From Myxococcales bacterium (GTDB lineage Bacteria; Myxococcota; Polyangia; Nannocystales; Nannocystaceae), in NCBI GenBank assembly GCA_016793465.1, contig JAEUJW010000058.1:124001-188000 (forward strand): a stretch of 64,000 nucleotides of DNA, in the 5' to 3' direction. The notes under the pieces are model-generated. The model did not search any database. It was given only the letters and a program-made list of their open reading frames with translations, and had not been told where the DNA came from. Position 1 is the stretch's first letter. The number at the start of each line of letters is the position of its first letter. This document shows, piece by piece, positions 27,347 to 36,188 of this stretch. A program made the position numbers and the translations under genes.

Positions 27347-30300
27347 ATGGCGCGGGGGACGGACGACACGCCGCTGGGGGCGCAGGACAGCGGCATCGCG
27401 GCGACGCTGTCGGCGGCGCACGCCGACAGCATGAGCTCGGGGGTGTGGAAGCCCGAGGCGCCCGAACCCCGGCGCGGCGACGCGGTCGGGCGCTACGTGG
27501 TGCTCGGCCGCCTCGGCGCCGGCGGGGCGCTCGCGGCCTACGATCCGGAGCTCGACCACAAGGTGGCGCTCAAGCTGCTGCGCGACGAGACGAGCCGCGA
27601 CGACGGCAAGGGCCGCCTGCTGCGCGAGGCCCAGGCGCTGGCGAAGCTCAGCCACCCCAACGTGGTGGCCGTGCACGACGCGGGCACGTTCGAGGATCGC
27701 GTGTACCTGGCGATGGAGCACGTCGCCGGGCGCACGCTGCGGAGCTGGCTGCAGGACGGGCGCCGCTGGCAGGAGGTGCTGGCGGCGCTGACGGCGGCGG
27801 GGCGCGGGCTGGCGGCGGCGCACGCGGCGGGGCTGGTGCACCGCGACGTGAAGCCGGACAGCGTGATGGTCGGCGCGGACGGGCGGGTGCGGGTGACGGA
27901 CTTCGGGCTGGCGCGGCCGACCAACGGGCGCGCGAGCATCTCGAGCGAGTCGCTGACGCTGTCGGGGGGCGAGCGCCTCGGCGTGTCGGCGACGCGGACG
28001 GGCGCGCCGGTCGGGACGCCGGCGTACATGGCCCCCGAGCAGTGGATCGGCAAGGAGGCCGACGCGCGCAGCGATCAGTTCGCGTTCTGCGTGACGATGT
28101 GGGAGGCGCTGTACGGCCAGCGGCCGTTCGTCGGCGACTCGCTGGCGACGCTGGCCCCGCGGGTGCTGAAGGGCGAGCTGCAGGCGCCGCCGCGCGGGTC
28201 GACGGTGCCGGGCTGGCTGCGTCGGGTGCTCGCGCGCGGGCTGCAGGCGGAGCCGCAGCGGCGCCACCCGTCGATGAGCGCGCTGCTGGCGGCGCTGGGG
28301 CGCGGGCAGACGCGCGGGCGGCGGGTGTGGCTGGCGGCGGGTGTGCTGGGGCTGATGATCGCGGGCGCGGGCGTGGCGGCGTGGCGCACCCACCAGCGCG
28401 GGCTGCGGGCCCGGGCCTGCGAGGCGGCTGGCGGGGAGATCGCGGCGGCGTGGCAGGCGGACGCGCGGGCGGGGCTCGAGCATGCGCTGCGGGCGAGCGG
28501 GCTGCCGCACGCGGAGGCGACGTTCGTGCGGGTGGTGCCGTGGATCGATCGCTGGGCGGCGGAGTGGTCGCGGGTGCGCGCGCAGGTGTGCCGCGAGGCG
28601 ATGGTCGAGGAGACGCGGCCGCCGGGCGAGCTGACGACGGCGACGGCGTGCCTCGACGAGCGGCGCGACGAGCTGGCGGGGCTGCTGACGGTGCTCGGCG
28701 ACGGCGACCCGGCGAGCGCGGCGCAGGCGGTGCCGGCGGTCGCGGGGCTGACGTCGCCGGCGACCTGCGCCGATCCGCGGGCGCTCGCGCGTCGACCGGC
28801 GGCGCCGATCGACGGTGACACACGCGCGCAGGTCGGCTCGCTGCGGCGCGACCTCATGCGCGTCCGCGGGCTGCTGGCGGCGGGTCGGGTGGCCGAGGGC
28901 TTCGGGCAGGCGGACGTGCTGCTGGCGGCGGCGGAGCGGCTGGGTCACCGCCCGCTCGAGATCGAGGCGCGGCTGACGTTCGGCCGGCTGGCGCTCGCGG
29001 CGGACCAGCCGGCGCGGGCCGAGCAGGCGCTGGCGCAGGTGTACTTCGACGCGGGGGCGCTCGGCGCCGACGAGCCGGCGCGGCTGGCCGCCACGGCGCT
29101 GGTGCGGGCGGTCGGCGTGGCGGCGGCGCGGCCCGCCGAGGGGCTGGTGTGGGCGCGCTCGGCGGCGATGCTGGTGGCGCGCCTCGGGCTGGCGGGGACG
29201 CTGGCCGACGCCGAGGTCGTGACGGCGACGGCGACCGTGCACGCGCTGCGCGGGGCCCACGACGAGGCGCTGCCGCAGCTCGAGCGGGCCCTGGCGATCG
29301 CGGAGCGGGTGCTGGGGCCGTCGCACCCGGGGCTCGAGGCGGTGCTGACGAGCACGGCCGACGTGCAGCGGGCGCGCGGCGAGCTCGCGGCGGCGGCGCG
29401 GCTGCTCGCGCGGGCGGTGGCGATCGACGAGGAGGCGCTGGGGCCCGAGAGCCCGCAGGTGGCCCGCGCGCTGGTTCGGCTGGCGGCGGTGCACCGCGAC
29501 GCCCGCGACCTCGAGGCGGCCCGTGGCGCGCTCGAGCGGGCCCTGGCGATCGCGGAGCGGGCGCTCGGCGAGCGCCACCCGGACGTCGCGGGCGCGCTCG
29601 TCGAGCTCGCGGCGGTGCTGCTCGACCAGGGCGCGACGGAGCGGGCGGTACCGCTGTACGACCGCGCGCTGGCCGTGCAGGAGCAGGCGCTCGGCCCGGC
29701 GCACCCCGACGTGGCGCGCACGCTGCACAGCCTCGCGGTCGTGCACGGGCGCCTCGGCGAGCACCTGCAGGCGGTCGCGCTGCACCGCCGGGCCCTGGCC
29801 GCCCGCGAGGAGGCGCTGGGACCCGACCACGCCGAGGTGCTGCAGTCGCTCGACGACCTGACGCACGAGCACCGCGGCCACGGCGAGCTCGCGCTGGCGG
29901 CGGCGCCGGCCGAGCGGGCGCTGGCGCTGCGCGAGCGCACGCTCGGGCCGAGCCACACCGACCTGGCGCGCGCGCTCGAAGAACTCGGCGTGATGCGGCG
30001 CGAGCTCGGCGAGCTCGAGCCCTCGGAGCGGCTGCTCACGCGGGCGCTGGCCATGCGGCTGGCGCTGCAGGGGCCGCGGCACCGCGAGGTGGCGACGTCG
30101 CGGGTGCTGCTCGGCGAGACGCTGCTGGCCCGCGGGCGCGCGAAGGAGGCGGCGGACGAGCTCGAGGCGGCGCTGGCGGGGCTCGGCGGCGAGGCGACGG
30201 CGCCGGCGCTGCTGGCCGACGCACGCTTCGCCCTGGCGCGGGCGCTCGGTCGCCGGCACGCGCGCGCAGCGGCGCTGACCCGCGAGGCGATCGCCGGCTA

Positions 30301-30364
30301 CGAGGCGGCCGGCGCGGGCGCCGAGGCCCGCCTGCGGGCGGCGCGGGCGTGGCTGGACGGTTGA
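27347..30364 (+). CDS. Ser/Thr protein kinase with transmembrane helix and TPR array
   Basis: 1005 residues from ATG 27347. The kinase domain (about 48-315) has the Gly-rich loop LGRLGAGGALAAYD, Lys76 in VALKLL, the catalytic loop H165-R-D-V-K-P-D-S172, Asp185 in TDFGLA, and YMAPEQW. The usual Asn of HRDxKxxN is Ser172 here, which would weaken one metal contact. The Gly loop also lacks its third Gly. A single membrane helix spans about 327-346. The rest is a long run of TPR-type repeats of 42 residues, for example ALERALAIAERALGERHPDVA. This is a common myxobacterial sensor-kinase layout; the substrate is unknown. Confidence 0.93.
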   Translation: MARGTDDTPLGAQDSGIAATLSAAHADSMSSGVWKPEAPEPRRGDAVGRYVVLGRLGAGGALAAYDPELDHKVALKLLRDETSRDDGKGRLLREAQALAKLSHPNVVAVHDAGTFEDRVYLAMEHVAGRTLRSWLQDGRRWQEVLAALTAAGRGLAAAHAAGLVHRDVKPDSVMVGADGRVRVTDFGLARPTNGRASISSESLTLSGGERLGVSATRTGAPVGTPAYMAPEQWIGKEADARSDQFAFCVTMWEALYGQRPFVGDSLATLAPRVLKGELQAPPRGSTVPGWLRRVLARGLQAEPQRRHPSMSALLAALGRGQTRGRRVWLAAGVLGLMIAGAGVAAWRTHQRGLRARACEAAGGEIAAAWQADARAGLEHALRASGLPHAEATFVRVVPWIDRWAAEWSRVRAQVCREAMVEETRPPGELTTATACLDERRDELAGLLTVLGDGDPASAAQAVPAVAGLTSPATCADPRALARRPAAPIDGDTRAQVGSLRRDLMRVRGLLAAGRVAEGFGQADVLLAAAERLGHRPLEIEARLTFGRLALAADQPARAEQALAQVYFDAGALGADEPARLAATALVRAVGVAAARPAEGLVWARSAAMLVARLGLAGTLADAEVVTATATVHALRGAHDEALPQLERALAIAERVLGPSHPGLEAVLTSTADVQRARGELAAAARLLARAVAIDEEALGPESPQVARALVRLAAVHRDARDLEAARGALERALAIAERALGERHPDVAGALVELAAVLLDQGATERAVPLYDRALAVQEQALGPAHPDVARTLHSLAVVHGRLGEHLQAVALHRRALAAREEALGPDHAEVLQSLDDLTHEHRGHGELALAAAPAERALALRERTLGPSHTDLARALEELGVMRRELGELEPSERLLTRALAMRLALQGPRHREVATSRVLLGETLLARGRAKEAADELEAALAGLGGEATAPALLADARFALARALGRRHARAAALTREAIAGYEAAGAGAEARLRAARAWLDG

Positions 30365-30398
30365 CGCTGCGGGCGCGCGTGGGGTCTACTGCGCGGGC

Positions 30399-31745
30399 AT
30401 GGACGACGCCACGCTCACGGCGCTGCGCCTGGCCCTCGCGGCGTCGCCCGACAACGAGGCCCTGCGCATGGTCTTAATTAAAGCGCTGGCGGACCGCGGG
30501 GAGGTCCGGCCGGCGCTCGACCTGCTGCAGGGGCGCGACCTCGGGCGCGTCGGCGAGGACGACCGACGCACGGTCGCCAGGCTGTGGCTGGCGGCGGGCG
30601 ACGCCGAGAGGGCGCTGACGCTGCTCGACGGTCACGCGGCCGAGACGTTCCTGCTGCGGGCCCGCGCGCTGATCGAGCTGGGCCGCCCGGACGCGGCGCT
30701 GGCGGCCTACAACGAGGCCGTCGGCAAGAACGCGGCGCTCGAGGACCTCGACCTGAAGGCGCGGATCACCGCGCGGGTGTCGACGCCGGCGGCGCAGCGG
30801 CCGGGCTCGGTGGTGCCGCTGCGGGTGCTGTCGACCGACAGCGGCGCGGACGACGAGGTGAAGCGGCTGCTGCAGCCCGAGCAGGACAGGGTGACGTTCG
30901 CCGACGTCGGCGGGCACGACGAGATCAAGCGGCAGATCGAGAAGCGCATCATCACGCCGTTTCTCAAGCCGTCGCTGTTCGAACGCTTCAAGAAGCGGGT
31001 CGGCGGCGGGATCCTGATGTACGGCCCGCCGGGCTGCGGCAAGACCCTGCTGGCGCGGGCGACCGCGGGGCAGTGCGAGGCGCAATTTTTCAACGTCGCG
31101 ATCAGCGACGTGCTCGACATGTACATCGGCGAGAGCGAGCGCAAGCTCTCGGCGATCTTCGCCAAGGCGCGGGCGGCCAGCCCGTCGGTGCTGTTCTTCG
31201 ACGAGCTCGAGGGCCTGGCGGCCAAGCGCACGTACCACCGCGAGGCCTCGTCGGCGAAGGTCGTCAGCCAGTTTCTCACCGAGATGGACGGGTTCGCCAG
31301 GAACAACCGCGGGGTGCTGATCCTCGGGGCGACCAACGTGCCGTGGGCGGTCGACCCGGCGTTCCGCCGGCCGGGGCGGTTCGACCGCGTGCTGTTCGTG
31401 CCGCCGCCCGACAAGGCGGCGCGCTCGGCGATTCTAAAAATTTTGCTGAGCGGGCGGCCGACGCAGGGCGAGGTCGACACCGCGTGGCTGGCCGAGCGCA
31501 CGGCGGGCTTCTCGGGCGCGGACCTCGAGAGCCTGGTCGAGGAGGGGGCCGACGCGGCGATCGAGGCCTCGCTGGCCAACAGCAGCGAGGTGCCGATCCG
31601 CGACGAACACCTGCGCGCCGCGCTCGCCCACGTCAAGCCGACCACGCTCGAGTGGCTGACGACGGCGCGCAACCACGCCCGCTACTCCAACGAGGGCGGG
31701 CAGTACGACGAGGTGCTGCGGTTCCTCGAGCGCTACGGGAAGTGA
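30399..31745 (+). CDS. CDC48/FtsH-like AAA+ ATPase with N-terminal TPR region
   Basis: 448 residues. Residues 1-130 form helical repeats of TPR type (AVRLA-like LALAASPDNEALRMVLIKAL, then AARLWLAAGDAERALTLLDG). The AAA+ core starts near 165: Walker A GPPGCGKTLL with Lys215, Walker B VLFFDELEGL with Asp268/Glu269, sensor 1 in LGATNVPWAVDPAF, and the double-Arg motif RRPGRFDR. It resembles single-ring members of the CDC48/spastin/FtsH clade. It follows the kinase by 34 bases and precedes two small genes by 4 bases. It probably remodels a protein partner, perhaps selected by the TPR part. AT-rich islands occur at 30473 and 31432. Confidence 0.9.
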   Translation: MDDATLTALRLALAASPDNEALRMVLIKALADRGEVRPALDLLQGRDLGRVGEDDRRTVARLWLAAGDAERALTLLDGHAAETFLLRARALIELGRPDAALAAYNEAVGKNAALEDLDLKARITARVSTPAAQRPGSVVPLRVLSTDSGADDEVKRLLQPEQDRVTFADVGGHDEIKRQIEKRIITPFLKPSLFERFKKRVGGGILMYGPPGCGKTLLARATAGQCEAQFFNVAISDVLDMYIGESERKLSAIFAKARAASPSVLFFDELEGLAAKRTYHREASSAKVVSQFLTEMDGFARNNRGVLILGATNVPWAVDPAFRRPGRFDRVLFVPPPDKAARSAILKILLSGRPTQGEVDTAWLAERTAGFSGADLESLVEEGADAAIEASLANSSEVPIRDEHLRAALAHVKPTTLEWLTTARNHARYSNEGGQYDEVLRFLERYGK

Positions 31746-31749
31746 GACC

Positions 31750-32283
31750 ATGGCCAAGGGCAGCAGCTACATCATCGACGACGAGCCGGCGACGAGCGGG
31801 CCGCTGCAGCGCTTCGTCGTCGACCCCATGCACCCGCTGCTGGCGGTGATGATGGCGGGGGTGTGGCTCGGCTGGCCGTGGATGGTGCTCAACGGGCGCG
31901 CGCTCGGGAGCCCCAACTGGCGGCGCCAGGCGCGGCTGGTGGCGATCGGCCTCGCGGGCGCGGCGCTGCTGGCGGTGACGATCGTGTTCCTGTGGGAGCA
32001 GGAGGTCATCCGCACGCGCACGCACGTGCAGGTGGCGCTGCTCGTGGTCACGGTGTGGAAGCTCGGCGTCAGCTACAAGGTGCACGCGCTGCAGAGCGAG
32101 ACGTTCGAGCTGCACCGCTACTACGGCGGCGAGGTCAAGGACGGGTGGCGGGTCGTGCTGCTCGGGGCGTACCTCGGGCGCGCGCTGGTCCTCGGGCTGG
32201 TCGACAGCGCGCTGTGGGTCATCATCATCAGCGGCGGGCTGGTGTTCAGCAGCGATGTCACGACGATCACGGGAGGGCCCTGA
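31750..32283 (+). CDS. Small multi-pass membrane protein
   Basis: 177 residues, no recognised family. It has three to four hydrophobic segments: HPLLAVMMAGVWLGWPWMVL, VAIGLAGAALLAVTIVFLW, a weak one around VQVALLVVTVWKLG, and VLGLVDSALWVIIISGGLVF. The region between contains a charged stretch ETFELHRYYGGEVKDGW. It starts four bases after the AAA+ gene stop and ends one base before the next ATG, so it belongs to the same transcription unit. It may be the membrane anchor or substrate of the AAA+ ATPase; that is inferred only from position. Confidence 0.7.
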   Translation: MAKGSSYIIDDEPATSGPLQRFVVDPMHPLLAVMMAGVWLGWPWMVLNGRALGSPNWRRQARLVAIGLAGAALLAVTIVFLWEQEVIRTRTHVQVALLVVTVWKLGVSYKVHALQSETFELHRYYGGEVKDGWRVVLLGAYLGRALVLGLVDSALWVIIISGGLVFSSDVTTITGGP

Positions 32284-32284
32284 C

Positions 32285-33211
32285 ATGGAGCGGTCGATCG
32301 ACGGGTGGATCGCGCACGCCGAGCGCATGCAGCGGATCGGCAACCATGGCGGGGCGATCGACGCGCTGAAGCGGGCGCTCGCCGAGGAGCCGACCCACGC
32401 GTCGGCCCACGCGCTGCTGGCCCAGTCGCTGCTGGCGACGCGGAGGGTCCACGCGGCCGCGCGCGAGGCCGGCGAGGCGCTGCAGCAGGAGCCCGAGCTG
32501 CCGCTGGCGCTGTACGCGTTCGCGGCGGCGGCGATGGCCCAGCGGCGCTGGACCGACGCCCGCCAGGCGCTCGAGACCCTGCTGGCGGCCGAGCCCGACG
32601 ACCCGGCCAACCTGCGCCTGATGGCCGAGCTGCGCCGCCGCGACGACCCGCGCGCGGCCCTGCCGCTGCTCGAGCGGGCGCGGGAGATCGACCCCGACGA
32701 CGTGTACACGCTCGTCGACCTCGGCGAGGTCACGCTGCAGCTCGGCGACGCCTCGCGGGCCGACGCGCTGGCCCAGGCGGCCCTCGGCCACGCGCCGGAG
32801 CTGGTCGCGGCGCACGTGCTGGCCGGGCGCATCGCCCTGCAGCGGGGCGACGCGCGGACGACCCGCGAGCACGTCGGCGCGGCTCTGCGCGCGGACCCGG
32901 GCGACCAGGGCGCGCTGTGGCTGCTGACCGGTCTGAAGGCCCGCGAGAACCCGCTGCTCGGGCTGTGGTGGCGTCTGCAGGTGCTGCTCGGCGAGGGCGG
33001 CAGCGGGCGCTCGCTGGCGATCCTGCTCGGCATGCTGGTGGTCGTGCGCGTCGCCATCATCGTCGCCGAGGCCTGCGAGCGGCCCGGGCTGGCGCTGCTG
33101 CTCAGCTACGCGTGGCTGGGCTTCTGCCTGTACACCTGGGCGGCGCCGGAGCTGTTCCGGCGCATGCTGCAGCGCGAGCTGGCCACGGTCGACCTGAAGC
33201 CGGGGTTCTAG
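32285..33211 (+). CDS. TPR protein with C-terminal membrane segments
   Basis: 308 residues from ATG 32285, one base after the previous stop. Residues 1-220 are TPR units: NHGGAIDALKRALAEEPTH, RVHAAAREAGEALQQEPELP, RWTDARQALETLLAAEPDDP, and further copies. The C-terminal quarter has two hydrophobic segments (SLAILLGMLVVVRVAIIVAEA needs residues about 238-258; LALLLSYAWLGFCLYTW is about 267-283). The previous gene has a similar membrane character, so the two may form one complex. This is the last gene of the kinase/AAA+ unit; a 144-base gap without features follows. Confidence 0.75.
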   Translation: MERSIDGWIAHAERMQRIGNHGGAIDALKRALAEEPTHASAHALLAQSLLATRRVHAAAREAGEALQQEPELPLALYAFAAAAMAQRRWTDARQALETLLAAEPDDPANLRLMAELRRRDDPRAALPLLERAREIDPDDVYTLVDLGEVTLQLGDASRADALAQAALGHAPELVAAHVLAGRIALQRGDARTTREHVGAALRADPGDQGALWLLTGLKARENPLLGLWWRLQVLLGEGGSGRSLAILLGMLVVVRVAIIVAEACERPGLALLLSYAWLGFCLYTWAAPELFRRMLQRELATVDLKPGF

Positions 33212-33355
33212 CGGGCGCGCGAGGCGAGGCCGCGACACCGCCGCCGCACGCCCGGGCAGGCGCGCCGGACCGCGACACGGCTGCCGCTGTCGCCGCCGCG
33301 AGGGGCCGCGGACGCGTGGGCGGGCGCTGGCACGGGCGCTGCAAGAGGGGCCGCC

Positions 33356-34261
33356 ATGCTGACCCGCACGCTTCGAGTCCTCGCCGCCGTCTCCGTCGCC
33401 CTGTCGGTCGTCGCTTGCGACGAGAAGGAGCCCACCCCGGACAGCGCGGCCGAGCTCGACGGCGAGGGCGCCGAGGCGGGGGAGCCCGCGGAGGCCGGCC
33501 CGGCCGAGGCCGTCGCCTGCGCCGGCCTCGAGCCCGAGCAGTGTCGCACCGCCGACGGCGACCCGGGGCTGTCGTACTGCGTCGACGCGGACGGCGAGCA
33601 GGTGTGGACCGGGTGCTTCACCGAGGGTGAGGCCTGCATCGGCGAGTCGTGGAGCATGGGCTGCTTCGGCGAGTACTGCGTGTACGACGCGGAGGAGGAC
33701 CGCTTCTACATGCACGCGTGGCAGGTCGACTACGAGTGTGCGACGCCGCTGGTGCTGAGCTTCGACGCCGCGCCGGTGACGTTCAGCGCGGGCGAGGCCT
33801 CGCCGGTGTTCGCGTTCGACGACGCGACGGCCGGCTGCGCGACCGACTGGCCCGACGCGCCGTGGCTGGCGCTCGACCGCGACGGCGACGGGCACATCGC
33901 CGGCGGGCGCGAGCTGTTCGGCAGCGGCACGCGGCTCGCGGGCGGGGGCACGGCGGCGCACGGCTTCGAGGCGCTGGCCGAGCTCGACGCCGACGGTGAC
34001 GGGACGATCTCCGCGGCCGACCCGCGCTTCTCCGAGCTCGTGCTGTGGTCCGACCACGACGGCGATCGCGCCGGCACGCCGGGCGAGCAGGCGTCGCTCG
34101 AGGGCGTGGGCCTGGTGGCGATCCACCTCGACTTCCACCGCCGCGGCGAGTGCGACGAGCGCGGCAACTGCGGCCGCGAGCGCGCGGCCTTCGAGTTCCG
34201 CGGGGCCGACGGGGCCTACCGCGTCGGCGAGGTCGTCGACGTGTACCTCGCCTGCCAGTGA
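33356..34261 (+). CDS. EF-hand-like calcium-binding lipoprotein
   Basis: 301 residues. The lipobox is VVAC. An acidic Glu/Ala/Gly linker runs to about residue 50, then a Cys-rich segment (CAGLEPEQCRTADGDPGLSYC). The second half carries calcium loops: LDRDGDGHIAGGRELFGSG and LDADGDGTISAADPRF, then LWSDHDGDRAGTPGE. This DxDGDG plus GRELFG pattern is widespread in secreted bacterial calcium-binding proteins. The partner is unknown. The upstream gap (33212-33355) is GC-rich and shows no clear promoter. The stop is followed after 18 bases by the membrane protein gene. Confidence 0.75.
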   Translation: MLTRTLRVLAAVSVALSVVACDEKEPTPDSAAELDGEGAEAGEPAEAGPAEAVACAGLEPEQCRTADGDPGLSYCVDADGEQVWTGCFTEGEACIGESWSMGCFGEYCVYDAEEDRFYMHAWQVDYECATPLVLSFDAAPVTFSAGEASPVFAFDDATAGCATDWPDAPWLALDRDGDGHIAGGRELFGSGTRLAGGGTAAHGFEALAELDADGDGTISAADPRFSELVLWSDHDGDRAGTPGEQASLEGVGLVAIHLDFHRRGECDERGNCGRERAAFEFRGADGAYRVGEVVDVYLACQ

Positions 34262-34279
34262 CGGCGGTATGCTGCGGGC

Positions 34280-35248
34280 GTGCACCCGCAGCTCCCCGCG
34301 TGGCTCGGCCGGCTCGCCCCGCTCGGGCTGCTCGTGTGGCTGGCGGTGGTCGTGGCGCGCGCGCCGGGCGGCCTCGACGAGGCCGGGCTGGCCGAGCTGA
34401 TCGTGCTGTTCATCCCGCTGGTCGCGCTGCCGACGGCGCTGCCGCTTGCTGTCCCCACGGACAGGTTCCCGGGGCCAGGTCGTGAGCGGATCGTCGCGGC
34501 GCTGGCCGGCGGGTGGGCGCTCGGCGGGCTGCTGCTGGCCGTCGGGATCGCCGCGGTCGACGCCGGCGGGCCGGCCGCGGCGGCGCTGATGATCCCGTGG
34601 GCGCTGTTCGCCGCGTGCGTCGGGCTGATCGCCGCGGCGCGGGCGCTGTGGCACAGCCGCAGCGCCCTGGAGCTGGTCATCGACGTCGGCCTGGTGATGG
34701 TCCCCGGCGGCGCGGTGTGGCTCGCGGTCTATCGCATGGACCTGGTGCTCGGCGGGTTCGGCGGGCTGGCGACGGCGCTGACGGCGGGGCACTTCCACAC
34801 CGCGGGCTTCGGCGCGCTGATGGTCGCGGGGCTGGTCGGCCGCGCGGTCGCGGGGGCGCCGCGGGCGCGGCGCGTGCACGCCGTCGTCGCGGCGACGCTG
34901 GTGGTCGCCTACGGGGCGATGGCCGCGGGCATCGCCACGGGCGTGCACGCGTTCGAACTGGCCGGCGCGTCGCTCTATGCCTTCGCGTTGCCGGCGATCG
35001 CGGGGCTGCAGATGTTCGCCGGGGTCCGCGTGGCCGACCGGCCGGCGCGCGGTCTGCTGGTGCTGTCGTCGCTGTGTCTGCTGGTGTCGACGGTGTACGC
35101 GCTGCGCTTCGCGGCCGAGGGCTTTTACGGGGCGGCGGTGCCGATCATGACGATGCTGCGCATGCACGGGCTGGTCAACGCGGTCGGGTTCGTGGGCCTC
35201 GGCGTGTGGGGCTGGCGGCGGGCGGCGCTTGCGGTGCGCGGCGGTTGA
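34280..35248 (+). CDS. YndJ-like multi-pass membrane protein
   Basis: 322 residues from GTG 34280. About nine hydrophobic segments and the sequence GHFHTAGFGALMVAGLVGR, with later MLRMHGLVNAVGFVGLG; the His-containing motifs resemble the YndJ family of integral membrane proteins, whose function is unknown. The dispersed palindrome CTGTCC-CCAC-GGACAG lies inside the coding sequence at 34449-34464, encoding a polar loop (VPTDRF) between two membrane segments. That suggests the element was tolerated as a loop insertion. Family assignment is from memory of motifs, so moderately sure. Confidence 0.65.
   Translation: MHPQLPAWLGRLAPLGLLVWLAVVVARAPGGLDEAGLAELIVLFIPLVALPTALPLAVPTDRFPGPGRERIVAALAGGWALGGLLLAVGIAAVDAGGPAAAALMIPWALFAACVGLIAAARALWHSRSALELVIDVGLVMVPGGAVWLAVYRMDLVLGGFGGLATALTAGHFHTAGFGALMVAGLVGRAVAGAPRARRVHAVVAATLVVAYGAMAAGIATGVHAFELAGASLYAFALPAIAGLQMFAGVRVADRPARGLLVLSSLCLLVSTVYALRFAAEGFYGAAVPIMTMLRMHGLVNAVGFVGLGVWGWRRAALAVRGG
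34449..34464. repeat. Dispersed palindrome inside the YndJ-like gene
   Basis: Perfect arms CTGTCC and GGACAG around CCAC, followed by GTTCC. This is the only clear full copy found in the middle of a gene. The reading frame passes straight through it. Confidence 0.6.
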
Positions 35249-35263
35249 GCGGATGCTGGCCGC

Positions 35264-36094
35264 ATGCGCTTGATTGGCCTTGGTTCGTTCGTATCGCTGC
35301 TGCTGTTCGTCGCCTGCAAGCCGGGTCCCGGCTCCGACGACGGCTCCACCGCCGGCTCGACCGGCGACTCTTCGGCTGCGGGCACCGACGGAATGTCGAC
35401 GGGGGGCACGGCGGCGAGCGAGCCGACGACCGGCGGCGCCTCGGCGGAGACCGGCGGCAGCAACAGCAACTCGGGCACGACGACCGGCCCGACCGGCGAC
35501 GAGGGCACCAGCCTGGCGAGCGAGCCGAGCAGCGGCGGCCTGACCACCGGCCTCGGCGACGGCTGCGAGATCTTCAGCAGCGCCGACGCGTGCGCGCAGG
35601 ACCCCGACTGCATGGCGATCGTCGGCGTGGTCCAGGAGTTCGCCGGCTGCGTCGCCGGCGAGCAGTTCCTCGCCTGCGTGCCGGCCATGCCGTGCGACGC
35701 GGTGCTCACCACCGTGTGCCGCGACGGCACCGACGAGGTCTACGAGCTGGCGGACGGCTGCGTCCCGCCGGGCTTCTCGCCGTGCGACGGCCCGGGTGTG
35801 GCGTGCGGCGGCGGCACCTCGACCTGCGCCGACATCGTCGACGAGGCCGCGTGCCAGGCCGCGGGCTGCGGGCCGATCCAGGGCTTCCCGCACACGTTCG
35901 AGGGCGACGTGGAGTGCGTCGACTTCGACGCGCCGAAGTTCCTCGGCTGCTTCGACCCGGAGACCCCGTGCCCGCCGGTGGTCCTGACCGTGTGCCCCGA
36001 GGGGCAGAAGGAGCCGGTCTTCGACGTGCCCTCCGGGTGCCCGCCCGCCGGGTTCGAAGACTGCGGGAACGGCGGCGTTCCGGAGTGCAAGTAG
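35264..36094 (+). CDS. Lipoprotein with two homologous Cys-rich repeats
   Basis: 276 residues. The lipobox is LFVAC; a Ser/Thr/Gly linker follows to about residue 100. Two units of about 80 residues are then related: CEIFSSADACAQDPDCMAIV with CADIVDEAACQAAGCGPIQ, FAGCVAGEQFLACVPAMPC with KFLGCFDPETPC, and LADGCVPPGFSPCDG with VPSGCPPAGFEDCGN. The cysteines line up and probably form disulfides. No family name is recognised. It is a surface lipoprotein of unknown role, convergent with the large peptidase/permease gene. Confidence 0.7.
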   Translation: MRLIGLGSFVSLLLFVACKPGPGSDDGSTAGSTGDSSAAGTDGMSTGGTAASEPTTGGASAETGGSNSNSGTTTGPTGDEGTSLASEPSSGGLTTGLGDGCEIFSSADACAQDPDCMAIVGVVQEFAGCVAGEQFLACVPAMPCDAVLTTVCRDGTDEVYELADGCVPPGFSPCDGPGVACGGGTSTCADIVDEAACQAAGCGPIQGFPHTFEGDVECVDFDAPKFLGCFDPETPCPPVVLTVCPEGQKEPVFDVPSGCPPAGFEDCGNGGVPECK

Positions 36095-36139
36095 CGGGCG
36101 AGCGCCTCGCGGCCGCGTCGGTCGCTCCGCGCGGCGAAG

Positions 36140-36170
36140 GAGCGCCCCTCGTTCGGCACGAGGGGCGCTC
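36140..36170. terminator. Strong hairpin between convergent genes
   Basis: Perfect 12-bp arms GAGCGCCCCTCG and CGAGGGGCGCTC enclose TTCGGCA. It sits 45 bases after the Cys-rich lipoprotein stop and 18 bases from the stop of the converging peptidase/permease gene, so it can serve both. There is no T-run, so termination may need Rho or the hairpin may mainly block readthrough. Confidence 0.7.
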
Positions 36171-36188
36171 CGGTGCGTCCGCGGCGGC

